This document shows positions 8,166 to 16,802 of a stretch of 64,000 nucleotides of DNA, piece by piece (within the stretch, counting starts at the first letter, position 1; each line of letters opens with the position of its first letter). The stretch is from NCBI GenBank assembly GCA_016719105.1, contig JADKAQ010000002.1, forward strand, positions 496,001 to 560,000. The letters run 5' to 3'. A program made the translations under genes and the position numbers. The DNA is from Gemmatimonadota bacterium (GTDB taxonomy: Bacteria > Gemmatimonadota > Gemmatimonadetes > Gemmatimonadales > Gemmatimonadaceae). The notes under the pieces were generated by a model, which was given only the letters and a program-made list of their open reading frames with translations, ran no database searches and had not been told where the DNA came from.

Positions 8166-9374
8166 ATGCGCCTCGTCCATCTCTCCGACCTGCACCTCGG
8201 ATATCGCCAGTTCCAGCGGCAGACGGCCGCTGGGATCAACCAGCGCGAAGCCGACATCGCGACGGTGTTTCGCGGGGTGGTGGACCGTGTGATCGCGATC
8301 GCCCCCGACGTGGTGGTGATCGCCGGGGACATCTTTCACAACGTGCGACCGCCGAATCCGGCGATCCTGCATGCCTTCGCGCAGTTCTCGCGCCTCACGG
8401 CGGCGCTGCCGTCGGCGATCGTGGTGATGGTCGCCGGGAACCACGACTCGCCGCGCGCGGTCGAGACCGGGTGCATCCTGCGGCTCTTCACGCCGTTAGG
8501 CATCCACGTCGTGGATGGCGAGCCGCAGCGCCTGGCCTTCCCCGATCGCGACCTGTCCATCCTCGCCGTCCCCGACACCGGGGTGCCGCACCGCGTGCAG
8601 CTCGACCCGGACGCTTCCGCCAGTCGCAACGTCCTGGTGCTGCACGGCGAGATCGCGGGGATCCTTCCGGCGGGGGCCGCGCACGCCGAGCGGACGGCGA
8701 TCGAGATCACCCCCGAGGAACTCGGCGCCGCTCGCTGGACGTATGTCGCGCTGGGGCACTACCACGTCTTCCGGCAGGTGGCGCCCAACGCCTATTACTG
8801 CGGGTCGCTCGACTACACGAGCGCCAACCCCTGGGGCGAGATCGCCGAGGAGAAGGCGGCCAAGCTCCCCGGGAAGGGCTTCCTCGAGTACGACCTCACG
8901 ACCGGCAAGCGCACGTTCCATCCCATCAAGCCGGCGCGTCCGCTCGTGGACTTGCCGCGCATCGAGGGGCGCGGGCTGTCCGCGCCGGACATCGATGCGG
9001 CCATCAAGGCGAATGTTGCGCGCGTCCCCGGGGGGATCGAGGACAAGATCGTGCGGCAGGTGGTGCGCGACGTCCCGCGTCACGTGGCGCGGGAGATCGA
9101 CCACAAGCTGCTGCGCGAGCTCAAGAAGCGCGCGCTGCACTTCCATCTCGACACGCGGCGTCCCGACCTCCTGCGCTCCAGCGTGGGGCAGGGGTCGGCC
9201 GGGCGGCGCGCGTCGTTGATGGAGATGGTGCGCGACAAGTTGCGCGGGCGCCCCCTCACCAGCGACATCGACAGGGAGCGGCTGGTGGAACGGGGGCTGA
9301 CCTACCTCGCGGAAGCCGAACAGCGCGAGGGGACGGCGGCGTTAGGCGCGGCCGCGGCGGAGCCCGAGGCGTGA
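8166..9374 (+). CDS. sbcD: Mre11/SbcD-type DNA repair nuclease
   Basis: This 402-residue metallophosphoesterase is the nuclease partner of Rad50/SbcC and processes DNA ends and hairpins. All phosphoesterase motifs are intact: DLHLG (D8, H10), GDIFH (D55), GNHDSP (N92, H93), HGE (H160) and GHYH (197-200). The C-terminal third carries the capping region and a basic stretch (HKLLRELKKRALHFHLD) likely to contact Rad50. Its stop overlaps the Rad50 start in GTGA, so the two are translationally coupled. Mre11 or SbcD naming is a matter of convention; the herA-nurA context favours an Mre11-like role. Confidence 0.93.
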   Translation: MRLVHLSDLHLGYRQFQRQTAAGINQREADIATVFRGVVDRVIAIAPDVVVIAGDIFHNVRPPNPAILHAFAQFSRLTAALPSAIVVMVAGNHDSPRAVETGCILRLFTPLGIHVVDGEPQRLAFPDRDLSILAVPDTGVPHRVQLDPDASASRNVLVLHGEIAGILPAGAAHAERTAIEITPEELGAARWTYVALGHYHVFRQVAPNAYYCGSLDYTSANPWGEIAEEKAAKLPGKGFLEYDLTTGKRTFHPIKPARPLVDLPRIEGRGLSAPDIDAAIKANVARVPGGIEDKIVRQVVRDVPRHVAREIDHKLLRELKKRALHFHLDTRRPDLLRSSVGQGSAGRRASLMEMVRDKLRGRPLTSDIDRERLVERGLTYLAEAEQREGTAALGAAAAEPEA

Positions 9375-11830
9375 GGCTCAACTCCCTCCACCTCGTCAAC
9401 TTCCGGCAGCACGCCGACACGCGCCTCGAGTTCGACCTCGGCCTCACCGGGATCATCGGGCCCAACGGCGCGGGCAAGACCACGCTCCTCGAGGCGATTG
9501 CCTGGGCCCTCTACGGCCAGAGCGCTGCGCGCGGGACACGGGACTCGATCCGCTTCAACCGGGCCGCGCCGCGCGCCTCGGTCAGGGTGGAGCTCGACTT
9601 CGAGCTCGCCGGTCATCGCTACCGCGTCGTGCGGGGGCTGACCAACGCCGAGCTGTACCTCGACGGCGCCGACCAGCCGATCGCCAACTCGCTCACGGCG
9701 GTGAGCGAGCTGCTGCAGCGTCGGCTGGGGATGTCGCGCGCGGAGTTCTTCAACACGTATTTCACCGGGCAGAAGGAGCTGAACGTGATGGCGGCCATGG
9801 GGCCGTCGGAGCGCGCGCAGTTCCTCTCGCGCGTGCTGGGGTACGAGAAGCTGCGCGGGGCGCAGGAGCTGGTGCGCGAGCAGCGCAAGCTGATCGTGGC
9901 GCAACTCTCGGGGCTGCGCACGATGATGCCCGACCCGGAGGTCATCACGCGCGCCCTCGCCGAGGCCCGCGCCCGGCGGCGTGCCGCAGAGCTGCAGCTG
10001 ACGGCGGCGGAGCAGCGGCTCCAGGAGGCCGGGCTCGCACTGGGCGCCATGGCGCCCAGCTGGCAGGAGGCGCAGGCGGCGCGCGAGCAGCTGCAGGAGC
10101 TGGTGGGCGAGCTGCGCGTCGTCGAGAGCGACGAGGCGTCGCGCACCCGCGAGCTGGAGCGCCTCGACGCCGAGCTGGTGGAGATCACGACCGCGCGGAC
10201 CGAGCTGGAGACCCTGGCCGGCGAGCTGTTGCCGCTGGCGACCGTGGCCGCCGAGTTCCGCCGGTTCGAGGACCTCGCGCGCGAGGAAGGGCGCCGCCTC
10301 ACGCTGGTGGAAGCCGAGCGTTCGTTAGGCGAGGAGCTCGCCCGCCTGCGCGAGCGGCGGGAGAAGATCGTTCGCGCCCCGCAGCTCGAGGAAGAGGTCA
10401 CCGAGACGCTGGAGCGCAAGCGCCGCGAGCTCGAGGAATCGTTAGGGCAGCTCGAGGCCCGCCGGACCGAGTGGGTGCGCGACCGGCAGGAGGCCGAGAC
10501 CAAGCGCGATGCCCTGCGTCGCCAGTACCAGGAGCTCAAGGGACAGCGCGACAAGGTGCTCGACCTGGGCGAGGATGGCGTCTGCCCCACCTGCACCCGC
10601 ATCCTCGGCGAGTCGTTCCGCACCGTGCTCGACGGGCTCGACGAGCAGCTCGAGACCATCACGGTCGATGGGCGCTACTACACGACGCGCCTCGAGCAAC
10701 TCGAGCAGATGCCGGCCGAGGTGCGCCAGCTGGACGAGCGCCGCCGCGAGCTGCAAATCGAGGTGGGGACGCTCGAGCGCCAGCTGGCTCGCGTACAGGG
10801 GGCCGTCCAGGAGGTCGCGCAGCTCTCCCGCGACCTCACCGCCAAGGAGACGCGCCACGAGCAGCTGGCGCGCGACCTGGCCGCCATTCCCACCGGCTAC
10901 GATGCCGATCGCCACCAGGCGCTGCGCGCCGAGACCGATCGCCTGGCCCCTCTCAACGACCGGGCCACGCGGCTGAGCACCCTGCTGGAGCGCGAGCCGC
11001 GACTGCTCGCCGAGCGACGGGCCGCGTGGGACGACGTCACGCGCCTGCGTACGCGCGCCGTCGAGCTGCGGCGCGCGCGCGAGACTATCGCCTTTTCGGA
11101 ACAGGAGTACCTGGAGCTGCGCGAGCGCCAGGACACCACGCTCGCCGACGCCCGCAGTGCCGAGATCGCCGTCGCCACCTCCAAGGGCGAGGTGCAGACC
11201 GCGAGCTCTGCGCTGCAGCACGCCGAGCGTGCGCAGCAGGAATACGAACGGGCGCAGGCGGCGCACGAGGGGCTGCAGGTCGACAAGCGGCTGCACGATG
11301 AACTGGATCGTGCCTTCTCCGACCTGCGGACCGACCTGAACCACCAACTGCGCCCGGAGCTCTCGGAGCTGGCGAGCGCCTTCCTGGCCGAACTCACCGA
11401 TCATCGGTACACGGAGCTCGAACTCGACGACCAGTACAACGTCATCGTGCTGGAGGATGGGCAGCCCAAGCCGGTGATCTCAGGGGGCGAGGAGGACCTC
11501 GCCAACCTCGTGCTGCGCCTCGCCATCTCGCAGCTGATCGCCGAGCGCGCCGGGCAGTCGTTCTCGCTGCTCGTCCTGGACGAGGTCTTCGGTTCGCTCG
11601 ACGAGGTGCGACGCCACAACGTGGTGGAGTTGCTGCGGCGCCTCTCCGATCGTTTCGAGCAGGTGGTGCTCATCACGCACATCGAGTCGGTGCGCGAGGG
11701 GCTCGACCGCGTGATCACCGTGGAGTACGATGAGGAGAGCGGGAGCGCGCGGGTGCGGCAGCCCGAACCGGAGCTGGTTGGGGCGATCGAGGGATCGCTG
11801 TCGCTCGAAGAGGCGGGAGAGGAGGCCTAA
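9371..11830 (+). CDS. sbcC: Rad50/SbcC-type SMC-like ATPase
   Basis: The 819-residue product is the ATPase and tether of the Mre11-Rad50 complex. Walker A is GPNGAGKT (30-37). Long heptad-rich coiled coils run from about 180 to 390 and 425 to 640. The zinc hook is CPTC (405-408) between them. The C-terminal lobe has the ABC signature SGGEEDLAN, Walker B SLLVLDEVFGSLD and a D-loop. At 819 residues it is short, closer to archaeal Rad50 than to E. coli SbcC (about 1050). The GTG start overlaps the sbcD stop. Confidence 0.93.
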   Translation: MRLNSLHLVNFRQHADTRLEFDLGLTGIIGPNGAGKTTLLEAIAWALYGQSAARGTRDSIRFNRAAPRASVRVELDFELAGHRYRVVRGLTNAELYLDGADQPIANSLTAVSELLQRRLGMSRAEFFNTYFTGQKELNVMAAMGPSERAQFLSRVLGYEKLRGAQELVREQRKLIVAQLSGLRTMMPDPEVITRALAEARARRRAAELQLTAAEQRLQEAGLALGAMAPSWQEAQAAREQLQELVGELRVVESDEASRTRELERLDAELVEITTARTELETLAGELLPLATVAAEFRRFEDLAREEGRRLTLVEAERSLGEELARLRERREKIVRAPQLEEEVTETLERKRRELEESLGQLEARRTEWVRDRQEAETKRDALRRQYQELKGQRDKVLDLGEDGVCPTCTRILGESFRTVLDGLDEQLETITVDGRYYTTRLEQLEQMPAEVRQLDERRRELQIEVGTLERQLARVQGAVQEVAQLSRDLTAKETRHEQLARDLAAIPTGYDADRHQALRAETDRLAPLNDRATRLSTLLEREPRLLAERRAAWDDVTRLRTRAVELRRARETIAFSEQEYLELRERQDTTLADARSAEIAVATSKGEVQTASSALQHAERAQQEYERAQAAHEGLQVDKRLHDELDRAFSDLRTDLNHQLRPELSELASAFLAELTDHRYTELELDDQYNVIVLEDGQPKPVISGGEEDLANLVLRLAISQLIAERAGQSFSLLVLDEVFGSLDEVRRHNVVELLRRLSDRFEQVVLITHIESVREGLDRVITVEYDEESGSARVRQPEPELVGAIEGSLSLEEAGEEA

Positions 11831-11836
11831 CGCCAG

Positions 11837-12811
11837 ATGTCCACGACCAGCCCCTGGCGTTCGCTGCGCAACATCAGCGGCCCCTTCCCCGCGCGCCTGA
11901 CGGACATCGATCCGCTCAACCGCGTCTTCAGCGACGCCTTCACCGAGCGCTATCGGCGCGACGGCATGGTCGGCGTGCGCGTGCCGTACCTCAACCCTGC
12001 CATCTGGCGCTACGCGATCGAGGATGCGCACGGCGGCGCGATGCTCTGGCGCGATGAGCGCGACGAGATCGTCGCCTTCAACATCGCGCATCACTCCGGC
12101 GTCGAGGGGTGGATGGGGCCACTCGCGGTGCGTCCGGAGTGGCAGGGGAGCGGGGTCGGGCGCGCCGTGGTGCAGGCTGGGATCGACTGGCTCCTGGACC
12201 GCAACGTGAAGGTGCTGGGACTGGAGACGATGCCGCGCACCATGGACAACATCGGCTTCTACTCCCGCCTGGGCTTCTCGCCCGGCCGCCTGACCATCAC
12301 GGTGACGCTGGAGGCGGCGACGCACGATGTCGCGGTCCCACTCCTTGGGGCGCTGCCGCCGCGTGACCGCGACGACGTGGTCGCGCAGTGCCGTCGCCTG
12401 ACCCAGGAGCAGCTGCCGGGCTACGACTTCTCGCGCGAGCTGCTGCTCACGCTCGAGTTGGGGTTGGGCGATGTGGTGCTGCGCTACGAGCGTGGTGCGC
12501 TGGTGGGCTTCGCGCTCTTCCACTCCGCGCCGCTCGTGGAGGGGCGCTCGCGCGAGGAACTCCGCGTGCTCAAGCTCGCGCTGTCACGCGAGGGCGACAT
12601 CACGGCGATGGCCGCCTTGCTGGCCGGGGCGGCGCGCCAGGCCGGCACTCGGCGTGTGGCGATTCGCGTGCAGGGGGAGTACACCGACGCGTATCGCGAG
12701 TTGATCTCGCTCGGCGCCCGCGTGCGCTGGACCGACTTGCGCATGGTGGTGGCGGGTCGCGCCGAGTCGCGTGCGGCGACCGGGATGGTCCTGAGCAACT
12801 GGGAGATCTGA
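11837..12811 (+). CDS. Tandem GNAT-family N-acetyltransferase
   Basis: The 324-residue protein has a complete N-terminal GNAT domain with the acetyl-CoA loop QGSGVGRA (about 108-115) and the FYSRLGF segment at its end. A second, weaker GNAT-like half (about 165-315) lacks an obvious Q/RxxGxG/A loop. It therefore looks like a two-domain acetyltransferase in which only the first half is catalytic. It begins 6 nt after the rad50 stop and is likely in the same transcript. The acetyl acceptor cannot be inferred. Confidence 0.8.
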   Translation: MSTTSPWRSLRNISGPFPARLTDIDPLNRVFSDAFTERYRRDGMVGVRVPYLNPAIWRYAIEDAHGGAMLWRDERDEIVAFNIAHHSGVEGWMGPLAVRPEWQGSGVGRAVVQAGIDWLLDRNVKVLGLETMPRTMDNIGFYSRLGFSPGRLTITVTLEAATHDVAVPLLGALPPRDRDDVVAQCRRLTQEQLPGYDFSRELLLTLELGLGDVVLRYERGALVGFALFHSAPLVEGRSREELRVLKLALSREGDITAMAALLAGAARQAGTRRVAIRVQGEYTDAYRELISLGARVRWTDLRMVVAGRAESRAATGMVLSNWEI

Positions 12812-12839
12812 CCGTCGCGGCGCGAACGGCTGCCTAACG

Positions 12840-12863
12840 CCGCGGCGGCGAGCGGCGCCGCGG
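12840..12863. terminator. Hairpin between convergent genes
   Basis: CCGCGGCG (12840-12847) and CGCCGCGG (12856-12863) form a perfect 8-bp stem with an 8-nt loop. It lies between a plus-strand gene ending at 12811 and a minus-strand gene ending at 12886. No T-run follows on either strand, so the terminator reading is weak. Confidence 0.35.
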
Positions 12864-12885
12864 TCCGGCGGTCACCCCGCGCCGA

Positions 12886-13368
12886 CTACGCGGTCGCCTC
12901 TGGGGGCTGGGGCGGGGCACCGGATGGAGGGGTGCGCACGCGCGAGGCGCTGCGCTCCACGTCGCCGAGGTCGAGGTAGGCGCGAAAGGGACGAATCAGT
13001 TCGCCGAAGGCGCCGGCATTGAAGCCATACGCGTCGCGCACGAGCATCGCGTGCACCGCCGCGCGCGCGAGACGCCGCGCGTCATGGGCGCCGATCTCGT
13101 CGAGGGCGCCGACGTCTGCGAGGATGATCGCGTCGACGATCTCGTCGGTTCGCGCCAGCCGTTGGGTGAGTGCCGACTCGTACGCGGCGCGGCGATCGTC
13201 GCCCAGGAGACGGGTCGCTTCGTCGGCGAGTTCGACGGCGAGCGCGTAGTAGTTGTCGTTGCCACGATGATGCGTCACCAGTTCTCGCCACTGCGATGGT
13301 GACACAGCGCGCAGTCGCTCGATGAACTGGTCGGCAAGTTCCGACCGATACCTGAGGTCGTCATCCAT
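12886..13368 (-). CDS. Hypothetical helical protein
   Basis: I do not recognise this 160-residue protein. It is predicted to be mostly alpha-helical, acidic and arginine-rich (MDDDLRYRSELADQFIERLRAV...), with a proline-rich C-terminal tail. There are no cysteines, no signal peptide and no membrane segment. A short membrane-protein gene lies upstream on the same strand. Start ATG 13368 has no strong ribosome-binding site. Confidence 0.6.
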   Translation of the reverse strand: MDDDLRYRSELADQFIERLRAVSPSQWRELVTHHRGNDNYYALAVELADEATRLLGDDRRAAYESALTQRLARTDEIVDAIILADVGALDEIGAHDARRLARAAVHAMLVRDAYGFNAGAFGELIRPFRAYLDLGDVERSASRVRTPPSGAPPQPPEATA

Positions 13369-13402
13369 GCGCGTGAACGTACGCCCGGTTTCAGGATGCG
13401 CC

Positions 13403-13462
13403 GATACAGGAGGGGGAATTCCGTTACGCTACGTAACCCCTTGCTCGTCTGATACAGGAGGG
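13403..13462. repeat. 12-bp direct repeat pair GATACAGGAGGG
   Basis: Two perfect copies (13403-13414 and 13451-13462) are 48 bp apart in the short gap between two minus-strand genes. A small palindromic element, GTTACGCTACGTAAC, lies between them. The spacing is compatible with a regulator binding site, but nothing else supports that. Confidence 0.45.
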
Positions 13463-13466
13463 CGTG

Positions 13467-13643
13467 TTATCGCTTCTTTGTCGTGTCCTTGGGCGCTGGG
13501 GTGCCGCGCACGACGACGCGCCAGATGAGGAGGAAGACGCCGACGGTGAGCAGTGCGTGCACCCACCCGGTCGCTTCGGTGGCAAAGGTCGCGAATGCCC
13601 AGACGGCGAGCATGGCGATCGCGGCGAGAATGCCAAGGTCCAT
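13467..13643 (-). CDS. Small membrane protein, lmo0937/DUF5670 family
   Basis: From ATG 13643 the product has 58 residues: two hydrophobic helices (DLGILAAIAMLAVWAFATFA and WVHALLTVGVFLLIWRVVV) around a short TEATG turn, then a basic tail. That pattern is the lmo0937-type small membrane protein (DUF5670). The frame is open further upstream to 13703, but the added residues are polar and break the family pattern. The divergent promoter at 13676-13704 faces away from it. Confidence 0.7.
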   Translation of the reverse strand: MDLGILAAIAMLAVWAFATFATEATGWVHALLTVGVFLLIWRVVVRGTPAPKDTTKKR

Positions 13644-13675
13644 GGAAGTGCTCGGGAGTGCGTAGGAAAGTTGAT

Positions 13676-13704
13676 TTGACCGGTCACAGCGCGCCCGGTA
13701 CATT
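13676..13704 (+). promoter_or_regulatory. Near-consensus sigma-70 promoter TTGACC-N17-TACATT
   Basis: TTGACC (13676-13681) and TACATT (13699-13704) are spaced by exactly 17 nt, which is the best sigma-70 match I found in the window. The -35 lies in the palindrome TGACCGGTCA (13677-13686). The -10 is bracketed by a perfect 7-bp inverted repeat, CGCCCGG/CCGGGCG (13692-13698, 13705-13711). No protein-coding gene starts within 500 nt downstream. Confidence 0.65.
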
Positions 13705-13710
13705 CCGGGC

Positions 13711-13910
13711 GAATTTCAGCAATGCGGAACGGAGAGACCGACTTTTTGAGCCGATAAGCTCATCGAAGGGGTTCAACAAACGGGTCGACGTCATGCCCCA
13801 GTGCGGGGAAGGCGGAAAGCGCGGTGCGAATCTTACACCTATCGCTTGGGCTTCAAAAAAACCTCTTCGTTCCGACCTGGCGAGGCTCCATACAATTATG
13901 GAGCCTCGCC
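13711..13910 (+). ncRNA. Candidate structured non-coding RNA, rod-shaped, 6S-like in size
   Basis: A transcript from the promoter at 13676-13704 would run about 200 nt to the hairpin at 13879-13910. The stretch is visibly richer in A and T than its surroundings and has no convincing reading frame. The 5' part pairs with the 3' part: CGGAACG with CGTTCCG, GAGAG with CTCTT, TTTTT with AAAAA and GAGCC with GGCTTC. That gives a long interrupted rod with an inner region holding smaller hairpins. Size and rod shape recall 6S RNA, but I see no sequence signature that proves it. It is not a tRNA, tmRNA or SRP RNA by the motifs I looked for. Confidence 0.45.
13879..13910 (+). terminator. Strong 14-bp hairpin, likely terminator of the candidate RNA
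   Basis: GGCGAGGCTCCATA (13879-13892) and TATGGAGCCTCGCC (13897-13910) form a perfect 14-bp stem with a CAAT loop. Only TTGCG follows on the plus strand, so it would be a terminator without a U-tract. On the minus strand a run of seven T lies 13-20 nt after it. Confidence 0.5.
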
Positions 13911-14233
13911 TTGCGTATGGGGGAGCCAGCACGGCGGTCGAGCGGCGACGGCGGGCGGGGATGGTGGGAGGGGTGGTGGAGTTCGTGCGCCGTGCCTTCT
14001 GGCGATGGCGCGTGACCGGGAACAACATCAAGGCTCGTCGGCTTCACTCCGAGGGTGGGGCATGGCGCAATGCGCCCCGTCCTGGCGGCCTGTCCGCCAT
14101 GCGACTGCTCCAGCCCGTGCACGAGACCTGGCACCACCGCGCCGTCGGCGCGTGAGCGCAACTTAGGCGTCCTCCGACGGCGACTCAAGCGAGCGAGTCG
14201 CGCCGGGCCCGCCGCCCCACTGTCCCAACTCGC
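13911..14233. other. Intergenic stretch without supported gene
   Basis: Between the hairpin and the pterin synthase gene I find no reading frame with recognisable protein character, no ribosome-binding site and no clear promoter. It may hold the leader and promoter of the pterin genes. Confidence 0.5.
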
Positions 14234-14624
14234 ATGCCCGTCGTGACCGTGACGCGGCGCCTTCGCTTCAATGCGGCGCACCGCGTGCACAACCCCGCCC
14301 TCAGCGACGCCGAGAACACGGCGCTGTTCGGGAAGTGCAACAACCCGAATTGGCACGGACACAACTACGCCCTCGAGGTGTCGGTGGAGGGCGAGGTGGA
14401 CCCGGTCACGGGCTACGTGATCGACCTCGGCGCACTGCGCGACGTCGTGGAGCGCACGGTCATCGAGCACCTGGATCACCGGAACCTGAACCTCGACGTG
14501 GCCTTCCTGCGCGGGATCAACCCGACGTCGGAGAACCTCGTCGTCGCCATCTGGGGTGTGCTGCAGCCGCACGTCCACCCGGGGCGCCTAACGAAGCTGC
14601 GACTGTGGGAGACGGAGAACAACT

Positions 14625-14647
<23 letters not shown>
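14234..14647 (+). CDS. 6-pyruvoyl-tetrahydropterin synthase, eukaryote-like type
   Basis: The 137-residue enzyme acts on dihydroneopterin triphosphate. Zinc ligands are H16, H41 and H43 (AAHRV, WHGHNY). The catalytic cysteine is C35 in FGKCNNPNWHGHNY, which is almost the mammalian PTPS motif (GKCNNPNGHGHNY) rather than the shorter CxxxHGH of bacterial QueD. The downstream catalytic Asp/His (LDHRNLNLD) and Glu (WETENNYVDY) are present. With GTP cyclohydrolase I overlapping by 23 nt and a short-chain reductase next, the likely product line is tetrahydrobiopterin; 7-deazaguanine synthesis is the alternative, but no queC or queE is nearby. Confidence 0.85.
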
Positions 14648-15302
<655 letters not shown>

Positions 15303-15321
15303 CGTGTCTGGCTACGCGTCC

Positions 15322-16026
15322 ATGGGCGGGCGGACCGCGGTCGTCACCGGCGCCTCACGCGGGATCGGCGAGGCGGTGGCCCGCGCCCTTGCGGCTGGCG
15401 GAGCGCGCGTGGTGCTCCTGGCGCGCCACGCCCCGGCGCTCGAAGCCATCGCGGCGCAGGTGGGGGGCGGCGCGATGGCCGTCCCGTGCGACCTCACCCA
15501 GGCATCCCAGGTGGACGCGGCCGTCGCGCGCATCACGCGCGAGATCGGGACCCCCGACCTGCTCGTCAACAATGCCGGGAGCTTCGCCCTGGGGGCCATC
15601 GGACGCATGCCCCCCGGCGACGTGGAGCAGATGCTGCAGCTCAACCTCCTGGCGCCCTATCGGCTGCTGCATGCCTTCGTCCCGGCGATGCGCGCGCGCG
15701 GGAGCGGACACGTGGTCACGATCGGCTCGGTCGCGGACCGCGTCGCCTTTCCGGAGAACGCCGGCTACGCGGCGGGAAAGTTCGGCGCGCGCGCCATGCA
15801 CGAGGTCCTGCGGCAGGAACTGCGCGGCACCGGCGTGCGTGTCTCGCTCGTCTCCCCCGGCCCTACCGATACCCCGATCTGGGATCCCATCGATCCCGAT
15901 GCGCGCCCCGGCTTCACGCCGCGCGCACGGATGCTCTCGGCTGAGTCGGTCGCCGACGCCGTCCTGTGGGTGACGACACGCCCCGACGGTGTGAACATCG
16001 ACGAGCTCCGACTGAGCCGCTCATAG
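15322..16026 (+). CDS. Short-chain dehydrogenase/reductase, candidate sepiapterin reductase
   Basis: The product has 234 residues from ATG 15322 (GTG 15304 is an alternative giving six more). It is a classical SDR: TGASRGIG nucleotide loop at about 9-16, NNAG near 84, catalytic Ser in TIGSVADR, and YAAGK as the YxxxK pair. Preference for NADP(H) is suggested by the Arg after TGAS and by LLARHA. Generic SDRs of this length include 3-oxoacyl-ACP reductases. The position right after PTPS and folE suggests a sepiapterin-reductase-like step, which is inference from context. Confidence 0.8.
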   Translation: MGGRTAVVTGASRGIGEAVARALAAGGARVVLLARHAPALEAIAAQVGGGAMAVPCDLTQASQVDAAVARITREIGTPDLLVNNAGSFALGAIGRMPPGDVEQMLQLNLLAPYRLLHAFVPAMRARGSGHVVTIGSVADRVAFPENAGYAAGKFGARAMHEVLRQELRGTGVRVSLVSPGPTDTPIWDPIDPDARPGFTPRARMLSAESVADAVLWVTTRPDGVNIDELRLSRS

Positions 16027-16104
16027 GCTCGAGGGGGAGCGCACGCGCGGTCGGCAGACGATCTTGCGTCGGTCTCCCCTCTCTGGTCTCCCGTCGAAGG
16101 TGAC

Positions 16105-16782
16105 ATGCACATCGAGATCGTCGACTCGCTCCGTTGTCCATCGCCGCACGAGGAGACGTGGCTCGTCGCGTCGGTGACCCGCTTCGAAGGGCGCGACATC
16201 GTCGAGGGGGCGCTCGGCTGTCCCGTCTGTCGGCGGCAGTTTGCGGTGCGCCACGGGGAGGTCGACTTCACCGGCCCTGAGGCCGATGCAGTCGATGCCG
16301 GCGGCCGTGCGCGCGCGACGCCGGTCGGGGCGGATCTCGGGGGAGCGCCGCCTGACGAGGAGGAGCTGCTGCGCGCGCGGGCGCTGCTCGCGCTCGCCGA
16401 CGGGGGAGGGCTCGTGCTGCTGGGAGGGGAGCACGCGCGGATGGCGTCGGTCCTCGAAGATGAGGCGCAGGTGATGCCGCTGCTGCTCAACGCGCCGGCG
16501 TGGGCGAGTGGGGGCGTGCGCCCTCCCTCGGCGATTCGAATCGCGGACGGGCTCCCGGTGGCGGCGGGGGCGCTGCGCGCGGCGTGGCTCGACGAGGCGA
16601 CGGCGAGCCGCTCGGACACGGTGCGCGCGGTGCTGCGGGCGCTGCGCCCGGGGGGGCGCCTGGTCGCCCCGGTGACGGCGCCCCTCCCCGACGGCGCGCG
16701 CGAGCTGGCGCGCGACGCGCGCGAGTGGGTCGCCGAGAGTTCAGGCGCGGCCAGCGCCCCGGTCTCGCTCCGTCGCCGTTAG
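16105..16782 (+). CDS. Trm112-like zinc domain fused to a methyltransferase-like remnant
   Basis: The 225-residue protein begins with a Trm112-type zinc-binding module: CPSPHE near 11-16 and CPVCRRQFAVRHGEVDF near 39-55. After a linker the rest resembles the second half of a Rossmann methyltransferase, including VRAVLRALRPGGRLVAPV, the usual strand after the SAM site. The glycine-rich SAM-binding motif I is not visible (GGGLVLLGGEHARM is the nearest). It is probably a non-catalytic or highly diverged relative. It ends 20 nt from the convergent acyl-CoA synthetase gene. Confidence 0.6.
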   Translation: MHIEIVDSLRCPSPHEETWLVASVTRFEGRDIVEGALGCPVCRRQFAVRHGEVDFTGPEADAVDAGGRARATPVGADLGGAPPDEEELLRARALLALADGGGLVLLGGEHARMASVLEDEAQVMPLLLNAPAWASGGVRPPSAIRIADGLPVAAGALRAAWLDEATASRSDTVRAVLRALRPGGRLVAPVTAPLPDGARELARDAREWVAESSGAASAPVSLRRR

Positions 16783-16802
16783 GCAGCGGGCACCACTGCG
16801 CG

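Noticed and set aside
13553..14155. Plus-strand open frame of 200 codons across the 13.6-14.2 kb gap
   Set aside because: It overlaps the membrane-protein gene and the candidate RNA, has no ribosome-binding site and has no protein-like pattern.
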